Shown: piece by piece, positions 42,970 through 51,970 of the stretch
How the letters are laid out: every line of letters begins with the position of its first letter
Numbering within the stretch: the first letter of the stretch is position 1
Assembly: GCA_031296935.1 (NCBI GenBank)
Contig: JAVDPD010000024.1
Span: 31,173 to 95,172, forward strand
Direction of reading: 5' to 3'
DNA from: Cerasicoccus maritimus
GTDB lineage: Bacteria > Verrucomicrobiota > Verrucomicrobiia > Opitutales > Cerasicoccaceae
DNA: 64,000 bases
Made by a program: the position numbers and the translations under genes
The notes under the pieces: generated by a model
Told to the model about the DNA's origin: nothing
The model's database searches: none
Seen by the model: only the letters and a program-made list of their open reading frames with translations

Positions 42970-44523
42970 TTACGGCTGCTTCAGCGCGGCGAGGGTCTTG
43001 AGCACGATGGGCTCGTCAGGCGCGAGGGTTGCGCGCTGGTGGTAAAGCTCGCGGCAGATTGTTGCATATTCGGCGCATTCGCCGTTAGCTTTGCGTTGCA
43101 AAGTTTGAATGTAGCGGATGGCGCGGTCGATCAGTTTGTTGTTGCTGGGCTTCACATAGGTCATCAAATTGCCCTCGTAGCGGCCGATGCAACCCATGAC
43201 GAGCGTCGAGTGCGCGTTGAGCAGCATCTTGAGCAGCGTTTGCGCATCGAGCAGCGGCAGGCCGACGGGAATGGGTTGCGCGGCAAGTTTGCCCAGCGAC
43301 CAGATGATGGCGCCGTCCACGCGGTCGATGTCGAACACATGGTGCCGCGCCTCGCCGCAGGACAGCGCACGGTTGTGCGCGGCGCGGGCACCGATGTCGT
43401 AACCCATGAGTCGCTCGTGCCGGGTGACGGGTAACTCGTCCGGCCACGTGAGGCAACGTGGGTCGCGCCGCAAGAGTTGCCGCCACGCCAATGTGACGCT
43501 TGGCTGGCTGGCGATGGTCAGGTAGGTGAGGCTGAGCGGTTCGTTGGTTTGGCCTGCGGTGTAGTTTTCAAAGACGGGTAGGGAAAACGTCGGTGAGCGC
43601 TCGGTGGTGTCGGTGAGGACGGTTACCCCGAAGTCCTCGGTGACGTAAAGCGTGCGGTCGCCCTGCTGGTAGATTTCAGTTTCGCGCGCAATGAACTCGG
43701 CGAGGAAATTCCAGTCGAGCGCATCCACGGTTTGGGCAAACTGCGCCAAGCGGTCGGCGATACTTTGCGATGCAAAGTCTTCCTTGGCGGCGAGCTCCAG
43801 CGCTAGGCCAACGCCGTATTGCAGAACGGTGCTCGACTGCATGCGCGTGCTGCCGGCAATGCCCATTGGGCCAACGGCGAGGTTCCACTTGCGGATGCCA
43901 TCGTTTTCAATGACGCGGCGCGAGCGCTCGACGAGTTGGCAGAGGAGTTCGTCGGGGTTGCAGTAGCAGAACCAAGGCGCGCGTTCGCTGATGCGGGCAG
44001 CCTCCTCGGCGGCGCCGATGACCCACGGCGTTTCCCCGCCTTCGGTCGAAGCGATGAGTAAGTCTTGCGCACCAAATCCGAGCTCGCGCAACTGGCGCTC
44101 GCCGTAGCTGGGGAAGTCTTCAAAGCCTTCGATGGAGCGAATAAGCGCGGCGTCGCCGCCGGCCATGAAGCCGATTACTTTGTCTTGCAAAGCTTCCGGC
44201 ACGAGGCCTTCGCGGCAGAAAGTTTCCAAGGCGATGGAAAGGCGTCCTGTGGCTCCGCAACCGGCGAGGAAGATGCGGCCACCGTTCGCCCAAGTCGCAT
44301 GGATATCGCGCACGAGGTCAGTGGCGGGAGCAAGCCGCTCGGCCATCGTGGCGAGCGCCTGTTGGTCGACGGCCTTGAGGGCGGCGACGGCGGCCGGTAG
44401 GTCGTCCTTGCATTGGGCGGAAAGATTTTGCGTGAGCGGGTGGGGCTGCTCGGTGTCGAGCTGGCCGAGTTGAAAGTCGGCGGCGCAGGCCAGGAATTCG
44501 TCAGCGGTATCGGCGGTTTTCAC
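42970..44523 (-). CDS. MurQ/GCKR-like SIS-domain protein, about 1.7 times the usual MurQ length
   Basis: 517 residues. The N-terminal 300 residues follow MurQ (N-acetylmuramic acid 6-phosphate etherase): LAGCGATGRLSIALE for the sugar-phosphate loop, FMAGGDAALIRSIEGFED, and the GCKR signature in GPMGIAGSTRMQSSTVLQ. MurQ turns MurNAc-6-P into GlcNAc-6-P and D-lactate. MurQ is normally about 300 residues; here about 200 more follow, perhaps a second SIS domain as in eukaryotic GCKR. So it may be a true etherase, or a regulator that binds a sugar phosphate. It is divergent from the cytochrome-dehydrogenase gene and upstream of the GH20 gene. Confidence 0.82.
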   Translation of the reverse strand: MKTADTADEFLACAADFQLGQLDTEQPHPLTQNLSAQCKDDLPAAVAALKAVDQQALATMAERLAPATDLVRDIHATWANGGRIFLAGCGATGRLSIALETFCREGLVPEALQDKVIGFMAGGDAALIRSIEGFEDFPSYGERQLRELGFGAQDLLIASTEGGETPWVIGAAEEAARISERAPWFCYCNPDELLCQLVERSRRVIENDGIRKWNLAVGPMGIAGSTRMQSSTVLQYGVGLALELAAKEDFASQSIADRLAQFAQTVDALDWNFLAEFIARETEIYQQGDRTLYVTEDFGVTVLTDTTERSPTFSLPVFENYTAGQTNEPLSLTYLTIASQPSVTLAWRQLLRRDPRCLTWPDELPVTRHERLMGYDIGARAAHNRALSCGEARHHVFDIDRVDGAIIWSLGKLAAQPIPVGLPLLDAQTLLKMLLNAHSTLVMGCIGRYEGNLMTYVKPSNNKLIDRAIRYIQTLQRKANGECAEYATICRELYHQRATLAPDEPIVLKTLAALKQP

Positions 44524-44576
44524 TAGGGATCATTGTGGAGAAATCTTTACGTTGAAGCGACGGAAAACTGCCGATC

Positions 44577-45995
44577 ATGTTTGCCCGCATGAGAATTTTT
44601 GTTATGACTGGCTTCATGAAATCTTGGTTGCTGGCTGGTGGGATGTTGATGGTTTGTGGCGTGCTCAGTGCGGCGAAAGTCGAAGAGCTTTATGCGCAAC
44701 ATTGCAAAATTTGCCACGGCGAGAAGCTGGAAGGCGGCCTCGGCAAACCACTGGTCGACGGCGTGTGGCGGGGCGATGGTAGCCCGGAGTCGATTGGCGA
44801 GATTATCCGCAATGGTCAGTTGGAACTCGGTATGCCAGCGTTTAGTGATGTCCTGTCCAAGGAGGAAATCCGTGCTCTCGTAATCTTCATTAAAGGGAAG
44901 GAAAAATACGCGCTGGAAAACCCGCCCAAGCCCGAGCCCGGCACGACGAATGTTTATAAAGTAGCAGGCGAGCGCTTTAAGCTGGAAACTGTCGCCAGCG
45001 GACTCAAGACGCCGTGGTCCGTAGCGTTTCTGCCGGAGGGACGCTTCCTCGTTACGGAAAAACCCGGGCGCTTGCGCATCATCGAAGCCGATGGTAAGCT
45101 CGGTGCGCCGATTCAGGGCATCCCCGAAGTTCGCGACAGCGGGCAGGGCGGTTTGCTCGAAGTGGCGCTGCACCCGGATTACGCGAATAACGGCTGGGTG
45201 TATCTTTCGTTTGCCGATCCGAAAGGCGATGAGCAGATGACGAAACTGGTGCGCGGCAAAATCAAGAATGGCAAGTGGGTTGACCAGGAAACGATTTTTG
45301 AGGCACCGGCAGACACCTACTCCGGCCGTGGCCATCACTTCGGCAACCGCATTGTCTTCGACCAAGACAACTATCTGTTTTTCAGCATTGGCGACCGTGG
45401 GCGGCAAAATCAGGCGCAGGATACCAAACTGCCCAACGGCAAAATCCACCGCGTGCACGACGATGGCTCCATCCCCGAGGATAATCCATTTGTCAAAGGC
45501 GGTTTCCCGACGCTCTGGAGCTACGGCAACCGCAATCCGCAGGGCCTGGCCTTCCACCCCGAGACGGGCGCTTTGTGGGAGTCCGAGCATGGCCCGCGCG
45601 GCGGTGACGAGATCAACGTGATTAAGAAGGGCGTCAACTACGGCTGGCCGGTCATCACCTATGGCATGAATTACAACGGGACGCCCATCACCAGCGAAAC
45701 CTCCGCCCCGGGCATGGCGCAGCCGATTCATTATTGGACGCCGTCCATCGCCGTGTGCGGGATCGCTTTCTACGAAGGCGACGCCTTCCCGAGCTGGAAA
45801 AACAAGCTGCTCGTGACCTCACTGCGCCAGCAGGAACTGCACTTGATCACGCTCGATGGCGAAACGATGGTCCGCGACGAAATCATCCTCGAAGACCGCG
45901 GCCGCCTGCGCGACGTGGGCAGTGGCCCCGATGGCGCGGTGTATCTGGTGTTCAACGGCCCGGACGTGCTCGCGCGTTTGGTGCCGGTGGAGTAG
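44577..45995 (+). CDS. Cytochrome c-fused PQQ-dependent sugar dehydrogenase (soluble GDH/aldose type)
   Basis: 472 residues. After a signal peptide (FMKSWLLAGG...LSAA) a small c-type cytochrome domain carries the heme motif CKICH near residue 43 and the axial Met in ELGMPAFS. The rest is a six-bladed propeller of the soluble glucose/aldose dehydrogenase type: LKTPWSVAFLPEGRFLVTEK, GGLLEVALHPDY, GRGHHFGNRIVFD with the catalytic-type His, SIGDRG, GNRNPQGLAFHPETGALWESEH, HGPRGGDEINVIKKGVNYGW. It oxidises aldoses in the periplasm and passes electrons through the fused heme. The exact start among several nearby ATGs is uncertain. Confidence 0.88.
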   Translation: MFARMRIFVMTGFMKSWLLAGGMLMVCGVLSAAKVEELYAQHCKICHGEKLEGGLGKPLVDGVWRGDGSPESIGEIIRNGQLELGMPAFSDVLSKEEIRALVIFIKGKEKYALENPPKPEPGTTNVYKVAGERFKLETVASGLKTPWSVAFLPEGRFLVTEKPGRLRIIEADGKLGAPIQGIPEVRDSGQGGLLEVALHPDYANNGWVYLSFADPKGDEQMTKLVRGKIKNGKWVDQETIFEAPADTYSGRGHHFGNRIVFDQDNYLFFSIGDRGRQNQAQDTKLPNGKIHRVHDDGSIPEDNPFVKGGFPTLWSYGNRNPQGLAFHPETGALWESEHGPRGGDEINVIKKGVNYGWPVITYGMNYNGTPITSETSAPGMAQPIHYWTPSIAVCGIAFYEGDAFPSWKNKLLVTSLRQQELHLITLDGETMVRDEIILEDRGRLRDVGSGPDGAVYLVFNGPDVLARLVPVE

Positions 45996-46003
45996 CCAGC
46001 CCA

Positions 46004-46042
46004 GCGTCCCGCTGGACCGATAGATTTGCACGTGGTGCAAAT
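46004..46042. repeat. Dispersed intergenic repeat, copy 2
   Basis: The 14-mer GCGTCCCGCTGGAC is followed 6 bases later by a perfect hairpin (ATTTGCAC GTG GTGCAAAT, 46024-46042). It matches the copy at 2592-2632 in the 14-mer and in having a hairpin after it. It lies just after the dehydrogenase stop. Confidence 0.45.
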
Positions 46043-46088
46043 GCGGGCTCCAACGTAGAAGATAGCAGGATGCTGGCTCCCACAAAAA

Positions 46089-46120
46089 AAAGCGCCGGTC
46101 CTTGGTGGAACCGACGCTTT
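46089..46120. terminator. Terminator between dehydrogenase gene and leuC
   Basis: Stem AAAGCGCCGGT / ACCGACGCTTT with one C-A mismatch and the loop CCTTGGTGGA. It lies between converging genes and is similar to the hairpin at 4877-4907. The minus-strand side has a T-tract (AAAAAAAA on the plus strand). Confidence 0.75.
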
Positions 46121-46143
46121 GGGTTGGAAACTTTGGCTGCGAG

Positions 46144-47571
46144 TTAAACGCCGACCGGCTCTTCCACTTGGTGGAACAACTCGCGGGCGTCGGTGACTTC
46201 GCCGGTGATGGCGGCGGCGGCGACCATGACCGGGCTCATGAGGAGCGTGCGGCCGGTCGGGCTGCCCTGGCGGCCCTTGAAGTTGCGGTTCGAGGAGCTG
46301 GCGCAAAGTTGGTTGCCGATGAGCTTGTCCGGGTTCATGGCCAGGCACATGGAGCAACCGGCACCGCGCCACTCAAAGCCGGCTTCGGTAAAGATCTTGT
46401 CGAGGCCCTTTTCGATGGCGATCGCGGCAACGACCTGTGAGCCGGGGACGACGATGGCCTTCACGTGGTCGGCTACCTTCTTGCCCTTCACGTATTGGGC
46501 GACTTCCTCGAAGTCACTCAGGCGGCCGTTGGTGCAGGAGCCGATGAACGCGACGTCGATCTTTTGGCCCTTGATCGGGGCGCCTTCGGTGAGGCTCATG
46601 TATTCGTAGGCTTCCTCGGCAGTGGCGCGGTCGTGCGTGCTGAGGGAGTCGAGCGTCGGCATGTTTTCGTCGACGAAAATTGCCTGGGCCGGATTGATGC
46701 CCCAGGTGACGGTCGGTTTGATGTCGGCGGCGTCGATGTTGAAGACGTCGTCGTATTCGGCGTCGTCGTCGGAGGCGTAGGCCTTCCACTTGGCGACGGC
46801 GGCATCCCACTCCGCGCCCTTGGGCGAGTAGGGGCGGCCTTTGAGATATTCGAAGGTGGTTTCGTCCGGGTTGACGTAGCCGCAGCGTGCGCCGCCTTCG
46901 ATGGACATGTTGCACACGGTCATGCGCTCTTCCATCGTGAAGTTGTCGAAGACTTCGCCGCCGTATTCGTAGGCGTAGCCGAGGCCGCCGTTTACGCCGA
47001 GGCAGCGGATGATGTGCAGGATGACGTCCTTGGCGTAAACGCCGGGGCCGAGCTTGCCGCTTACGTTGATGCGGCGGACCTTCAGTGCGTTGAGCGCGAG
47101 GGTCTGGGTGGCGAGCACGTCGCGGACCTGGCTGGTGCCGATGCCGAAGGCGATTGCGCCGAACGCGCCGTGGGTGGCGGTATGGCTGTCACCACAGGCA
47201 ATGGTGGTGCCGGGCTGGGTGATGCCCTGCTCGGGGCCGACGATGTGGACGACGCCCTGCTTGCCGGTGTTGGTGTCGAAGAAAGTGATGCCGTTGTCCG
47301 CGCAGTTCTTGCGGAGCTCTTCGATCATGGCCTGAGCCAGCGGGTCGCTGTAAGGCTCGATGGCTTCGTTGGTCGGCACGATGTGGTCGACGGTGGCGAA
47401 GGTGCGCTGGGGATACTTGACGCTGAGGCCGAGGTCGCGGAGCATGCCAAAGGCTTGCGGCGAGGTCACCTCGTGGATGAGGTGGGTGCCGATTAACAGC
47501 TGCGTTTGCCCGTTCGGCAGTTTGCGAACGGCGTGGTCTTCCCAGACTTTATGAAAAAGCGTTTTGCCCAT
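46144..47571 (-). CDS. leuC: 3-Isopropylmalate dehydratase large subunit
   Basis: 475 residues, ATG 47571. Typical aconitase-superfamily Leu[21 protein letters not shown] at the start, [20 protein letters not shown] and [40 protein letters not shown], and the iron-sulfur cluster Cys ligands in [15 protein letters not shown] and [12 protein letters not shown]. It isomerises 2- to 3-isopropylmalate in leucine synthesis, as a complex with LeuD. No leuD is adjacent in this window, unlike many genomes. Length is normal. Confidence 0.96.
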   Translation of the reverse strand: MGKTLFHKVWEDHAVRKLPNGQTQLLIGTHLIHEVTSPQAFGMLRDLGLSVKYPQRTFATVDHIVPTNEAIEPYSDPLAQAMIEELRKNCADNGITFFDTNTGKQGVVHIVGPEQGITQPGTTIACGDSHTATHGAFGAIAFGIGTSQVRDVLATQTLALNALKVRRINVSGKLGPGVYAKDVILHIIRCLGVNGGLGYAYEYGGEVFDNFTMEERMTVCNMSIEGGARCGYVNPDETTFEYLKGRPYSPKGAEWDAAVAKWKAYASDDDAEYDDVFNIDAADIKPTVTWGINPAQAIFVDENMPTLDSLSTHDRATAEEAYEYMSLTEGAPIKGQKIDVAFIGSCTNGRLSDFEEVAQYVKGKKVADHVKAIVVPGSQVVAAIAIEKGLDKIFTEAGFEWRGAGCSMCLAMNPDKLIGNQLCASSSNRNFKGRQGSPTGRTLLMSPVMVAAAAITGEVTDARELFHQVEEPVGV

Positions 47572-47679
47572 GATCGATCTAATTAGAAACGTTCCAAATT
47601 AGACCGCCATTTTGCGGGGCGTCAACGGGAAAGGGGGAATGATTTTTGCCCGTAACAGTTCTGCATTTGCTCAGAAAAA

Positions 47680-47710
47680 AGCCAAGGCTTCCGATGGGGA
47701 AGCCTTGGCT
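47680..47710 (-). terminator. Strong terminator of the PEP-CTERM gene
   Basis: A perfect 13-bp stem (AGCCAAGGCTTCC / GGAAGCCTTGGCT) with a 5-base loop, followed on the minus strand by TTTTTTC. Confidence 0.9.
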
Positions 47711-47731
47711 GGTAAGCGATGTGGTGTGGGG

Positions 47732-48352
47732 TTACGCGGATTGCTTGCTTTTGCGTATCCGGCGCACCCAGAGAATTCCGGCCAGGCTGCAAAAGCCGAT
47801 CATCGTAATAATCTGCGCGGGTTCCGGCACTGGGGCGACGGGAGGCGCTGTCCCAATCAAGACATTAACCGAGTCAGCGCCCCAAATCCAGCTGTAGGTC
47901 CCCGGGGTGGCCATGAGGCTGGCAATGCTTTGCCCGGCATAGACTTTGCTAAAATTCAGCACGTAGGGGGCCGCGTTGTAGCCTGCCGGCACGCCCACGT
48001 AGGGCGTAAAACCACCGCCATCATCTCCTTGAACAAAGAAGGTGTCTCCCACGGCTCCGAGGCCTGATACTGAGCCGCCGCCAGCACCGAAGTTTGCCGG
48101 GTAGGAAATGAAGTTGCTGTAGAAATCAAAGTTAGCTCCGGGGGCAATGTTGACCACATTTGGGCCACCGGTGGCGATGAAGTCGCCGCTGTAGCTGTTT
48201 AAAGTGCCCCCAAAGGTCAGGCCTGTTAAGTCGAGCTGACCGGTCGCGGTAACGCCCAAGTTTGGCCCTGTGTCATAAACGTAGATCGTTAAGGCTGCTT
48301 GAGCCGTTGAAACGAGGGATAGTAGTATAATTGGAATAATATGCTTTTTCAT
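47732..48352 (-). CDS. PEP-CTERM sorting domain protein
   Basis: 206 residues, ATG 48352. Signal peptide MKKHIIPIILLSLVSTAQAA. The body (GQLDLTGLTFGGTLNSYSGD, NIAPGANFDFY) is a small secreted beta-rich domain, and the end is VPEPAQIITMIG, a hydrophobic helix, and an unusually long basic tail (RRIRKSKQSA). Monocistronic with a strong terminator. Surface location by family; function unknown. Confidence 0.85.
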   Translation of the reverse strand: MKKHIIPIILLSLVSTAQAALTIYVYDTGPNLGVTATGQLDLTGLTFGGTLNSYSGDFIATGGPNVVNIAPGANFDFYSNFISYPANFGAGGGSVSGLGAVGDTFFVQGDDGGGFTPYVGVPAGYNAAPYVLNFSKVYAGQSIASLMATPGTYSWIWGADSVNVLIGTAPPVAPVPEPAQIITMIGFCSLAGILWVRRIRKSKQSA

Positions 48353-48566
48353 GAGGTGAGTTCTGTTTCTAGTATATTCACCTGATAGTCAAACCTAATG
48401 GTTATGGCCTACATTAGTGGTGGTTGTTGCCCTGGTTTGCGTAATCGTCTCTTGTGTCGTATGCGTCTTATTGACGGTGCTGGCTTTCTGTCTTTTCGAC
48501 TTCTTGAACTTCGATTTTGCACACTCAAGCTTGCCCCGGCGCCCGATGTGCTAAAAAAGTGGCGCG

Positions 48567-49370
48567 ATGGATGAATCTTTTAGCGAGCAGGAAGCGAATC
48601 ACACCCGGGTGGAGTCTTTGTTTTTGCGCGGGCGCAACATCTTGCTGACGCGGGCGGATTTCGCGCCGCTGATGGAGCAATGGCGTACTCATCAGCTTGA
48701 ACACCATCTGGATGCGCCGGTGGAGCTGCAGAATTTGTTTCAGCGCACGCTGGCGTGTTTTGCGCTGCATTGCGTGTCGCGTCCGCGTCGGCAGACGTTG
48801 TCCTGGACCATTAATTTCCAGGAGCCGCTGACGAATCTCTTCGTCGTGGGCGACACCGATGACGACACGGTTGCGGGCCGGATTTTTACCGAAAACGTCG
48901 CTCAGGCCGAATACAACAGCTTTTATCAGGAGGTCGGCAAGCGCGGGCAGGAGCCTTACCGCAGCTACATTGATTTCGAGGGCCGCGACCCGCTCCATGC
49001 CGCGCAGGAATACTACCAGCGTAGCGAGCAGCGACCGGCGCGCTTTTTCCAGCTTTCGGAGACGGAGTTTGCGCTGTTGTCGGCGCACCCGGACTGGCAT
49101 CGCGACTGGTTTTACCGCGTGCAAAAATCGGACATCGGTCAGTTTGACGAAACCGAAGACCTGCACCACATCGAGACGCGTTTCCTGAAGTGGGACTGCG
49201 GCTGCAACGAACAGCGGATCTTTGCTGCGCTGGAAAACGTGTTTCGCGTGCAGGCCGATGAGCTCTTTGCCGGCGACGAGGTGATTACGGTCAATTGCCC
49301 GCGTTGCGCCGCGAAATACGGTGTGACCCGTGAGGCGCTCGAAGGCTGGGTGGCGCAGAAGGAAGCTTAG
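48567..49370 (+). CDS. hslO: Hsp33-like redox-regulated chaperone
   Basis: 267 residues, ATG 48567. The C-terminal zinc switch of Hsp33 is present: Cys-X-Cys in WDCGCNEQRIF and Cys-X-X-Cys in NCPRCAAKYGVTREALEGW, about 45 residues apart. In Hsp33 oxidation of these Cys releases zinc and activates the chaperone, which holds unfolding proteins in the cytoplasm. The N-terminal 200 residues look divergent from well-studied Hsp33, so the name is by the C-terminal signature. No co-transcribed gene is visible. Confidence 0.78.
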   Translation: MDESFSEQEANHTRVESLFLRGRNILLTRADFAPLMEQWRTHQLEHHLDAPVELQNLFQRTLACFALHCVSRPRRQTLSWTINFQEPLTNLFVVGDTDDDTVAGRIFTENVAQAEYNSFYQEVGKRGQEPYRSYIDFEGRDPLHAAQEYYQRSEQRPARFFQLSETEFALLSAHPDWHRDWFYRVQKSDIGQFDETEDLHHIETRFLKWDCGCNEQRIFAALENVFRVQADELFAGDEVITVNCPRCAAKYGVTREALEGWVAQKEA

Positions 49371-49379
49371 CCGATTGGC

Positions 49380-51857
49380 CTATTCGCTGACTTGGCCGTA
49401 GCGAATGATCAGCCGGGCGAAGAACGGATTCACCTTAGTGAAAGTGTAGATGACGCTGTCGTAGGGATCGCCGCTGGTGACGAGTGGGGATCCGGCATAA
49501 GCCGTGAAGGGCGGCTCAAGCGTGGTTGAGGTTTCCGCGGCAAAGCTAAGGAGCGGGCTGTCCGAGCGGAATTGAAAAGACAGCAAATAGTTCGCGCTGC
49601 CGTTTTGCAGCACTGGCGGCGTGGTCGGCGTCAGCGGATTTCCATTGAGGGCGAATTCCTGGAGGTTGGTCAGGGCGTCGCCATCGGGGTTTGCATTGGC
49701 GGCGGTGAAGCTGAGGTCACTGAGCTGCTCAGGGCTCAGGTAGCCCGCGAGCCAGTCGGTGTAAGCACTGGGGCCGGTGGTAAATTCAAGAGTCGTAAAG
49801 AATTCATCGCCGTTGATGAACTCGACGTCTTCGTAGGAATCGGTTTCGACGACGACATCGCGCTGGAAGAATAAATGGACGCTGTAGGCCGTCTCGGGGT
49901 CGAGCACGCCACCGGGGATTTCTCCGCTGAGTCCGTCGGCAGCGATGTTTTGCAGGGGAATGCTTTGTGCCGGAGCGCCGGTGATGTAGGCCTCGACGCG
50001 CATGTCATCGGCTGATGCGTCAAAGCCGGTCCAGCTGATTGGAATTGGCAGGCTGGGGTCGGGGCTGGCGTCCAGGGCGCTGGTGTCGACGGAGATGCTC
50101 GGTGCGCTGACGGCGGGCGTGGTGAAGGGGGCTTGGCGCGTGTAGAGAATACTTTCTTTCCACGTCTGAAACCAGTAGGTGGCGTCGGGGTAGGCATTGG
50201 CCATCGCGGTAGCGTCATCGAGTAAGACCTGCTGCCAAACATCGGCGTCGAGCGAGGTTTGTTCGAGCACAAACAAGCGCGTGGTGATCGGGCGGTTGAC
50301 CTTGGCGTCTTCCAGGCCGTCACCGTTAATTTGGTGGATGATGAAGCGCATCGAGGCGTCGTTGGAGGGCGTCACGCCGGTGCCGTTATCGAAGTAAGTC
50401 CCGCGGTAAATGCCAGCCGTCGCGACTCCCGGCCATAGGCTGTCAGATGTCATGATGTCGAACTCAATCGTGTGCGCGTTTTGGGCGTCGATGTTGGCAT
50501 GGGTGGTTCCGTCGCCCGCAATGGTGAGCGTTGCTTGGTAGGTCGTGGTGTCGGTCAGTGTATTGGCGGGAATGACGAAGGCGTATTGCGAATTGGAGGC
50601 GGTTAAATCGCTTTCAATCGTGGCGACAACTTCGTCCTCGCTGTCGGTGATGACGAGTGTGCCCGTGGCGGAGTTTGGCAGGTCGTCTGGTTGTTGAATG
50701 AGGATCGAAAAATCCAGGCCAACGGGCAAAGCCTGGCAGGCATCCCAGTTGGCAATGAGCGGTGCGGTGGTGGAGATCGCGCAGTCCCAGTTATCGATTT
50801 CGAGCTGGGTATTGCCGCTGGTGTAACGCCAGCCCAGGGAGATGACGCCGTTGATGAAATGGTCAAAATCATCGCCCGTCAGCTTGAGCTCGAAGTCGTG
50901 GGTGCCTTCGTCGGTTGGTGTGTCAAACTCGTAGCTCTTACGCACGTCGAGTTGGGCGAGGGTGAGAGCGCTGAGGTTGGCGGCTGTGGGCTGGTCGACG
51001 TAGCCGAACAAGTAGTCTTTATCTGTGTCTGCGGTGATGGTGGTGGCGTCGGTTTGCATCCAATGAGCGTAACGCGTGAGGCTTGGGGAAAGTGATTGGC
51101 GGACGCCGGTGGTGCTCAGGCGAAACCAGGTTTCATTGGTGTATTGCGTGAGGACTGCGTAGGGGTTGACTGCGCTGACAGTGGTTAATGTGGACGGACT
51201 GATGAATTGAATGCGCGCCAAGTAGTCGCGGTTGGAATTGAGGGTATTGGCAGGGATGCTCAGCGCGATCGAGGTGTTGCTGTATACTTCGTTGAAGCTC
51301 GTGGTGATCGTGACCGGGTCAATCAGTGTCATCTGAATGTAGTTGACGTAGCCAATGCCAGCGGAGCCAAATGCGGATTGCTCCAGTTGAACGTTGAAGG
51401 AAGAGCTTGGATTGACCGCGCTGGTATTGAAGTAGTTGGTTACCAGAGGTTGCGCGAAAGGAAACGACGCTGAGGAAATGAAGTTTGTCTGTGCGGTTTT
51501 GGCAAACTCGCCTTCCAATTGGGTGGTGAAGGCGTAATTGTAAGCGTCGTTGTAGCTGCTGCTGAGCTCGGCTTGAGTGGCGAAAGCAACGAACCCGCGC
51601 CACTGAAGGTCGTCTTGAAACTGAATGGGGAGATCGACTAAATTGACTGCGAAGCTGGCGCCCTGTAAGGCAGGTAAGCCACTGATTTCAAAGTAGTAGT
51701 CCAAGAAGGCGCCGTTGCTGGGGGTGCTCAGGCTATAGTTCTCGACCTGGTAATTAAAAACACGCTTTTCGACAACAATGTTTAGTAAATCTCCTCGTGC
51801 GTTTACGCAGACCATGACGCATAGCAGAAAGAAGCAGTTTTGTAGTCGTTTCATCAT
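49380..51857 (-). CDS. Large secreted protein of unknown function with C-terminal Ca-binding-type repeat
   Basis: I place the start at ATG 51857 (MMKRLQNCFFLLCVMVCVNA, signal peptide), giving 825 residues; the frame is open to 51956. The body is beta-rich with several repeated Ig-like or fibronectin-like parts (LPIPISWTGFDASADDMRVE, VDLPIQFQDDLQW). Near the end NPDGDALTNLQEFALNGNP has the thrombospondin type 3-like calcium pattern seen at the end of many Verrucomicrobia exported proteins. There is no PEP-CTERM signal. It could be an adhesin or matrix protein, which is a guess. It is divergent from the TPR gene. Confidence 0.75.
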   Translation of the reverse strand: MMKRLQNCFFLLCVMVCVNARGDLLNIVVEKRVFNYQVENYSLSTPSNGAFLDYYFEISGLPALQGASFAVNLVDLPIQFQDDLQWRGFVAFATQAELSSSYNDAYNYAFTTQLEGEFAKTAQTNFISSASFPFAQPLVTNYFNTSAVNPSSSFNVQLEQSAFGSAGIGYVNYIQMTLIDPVTITTSFNEVYSNTSIALSIPANTLNSNRDYLARIQFISPSTLTTVSAVNPYAVLTQYTNETWFRLSTTGVRQSLSPSLTRYAHWMQTDATTITADTDKDYLFGYVDQPTAANLSALTLAQLDVRKSYEFDTPTDEGTHDFELKLTGDDFDHFINGVISLGWRYTSGNTQLEIDNWDCAISTTAPLIANWDACQALPVGLDFSILIQQPDDLPNSATGTLVITDSEDEVVATIESDLTASNSQYAFVIPANTLTDTTTYQATLTIAGDGTTHANIDAQNAHTIEFDIMTSDSLWPGVATAGIYRGTYFDNGTGVTPSNDASMRFIIHQINGDGLEDAKVNRPITTRLFVLEQTSLDADVWQQVLLDDATAMANAYPDATYWFQTWKESILYTRQAPFTTPAVSAPSISVDTSALDASPDPSLPIPISWTGFDASADDMRVEAYITGAPAQSIPLQNIAADGLSGEIPGGVLDPETAYSVHLFFQRDVVVETDSYEDVEFINGDEFFTTLEFTTGPSAYTDWLAGYLSPEQLSDLSFTAANANPDGDALTNLQEFALNGNPLTPTTPPVLQNGSANYLLSFQFRSDSPLLSFAAETSTTLEPPFTAYAGSPLVTSGDPYDSVIYTFTKVNPFFARLIIRYGQVSE

Positions 51858-51970
51858 TTTTTTGTGAACGATGGCTTGGTAAGAGTCAACTTCAGGGTAT
51901 TTCATCCGTGAAATGTTGCCAATATTGGCTCTGCTTCGAGGTTGCCAAAATAGCATGTTGGCGATTCTCT

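Noticed and set aside
44547-45731. A 394-codon minus-strand frame over the dehydrogenase gene
   Set aside because: It is antisense to a protein with clear heme and propeller motifs and has no family signs.
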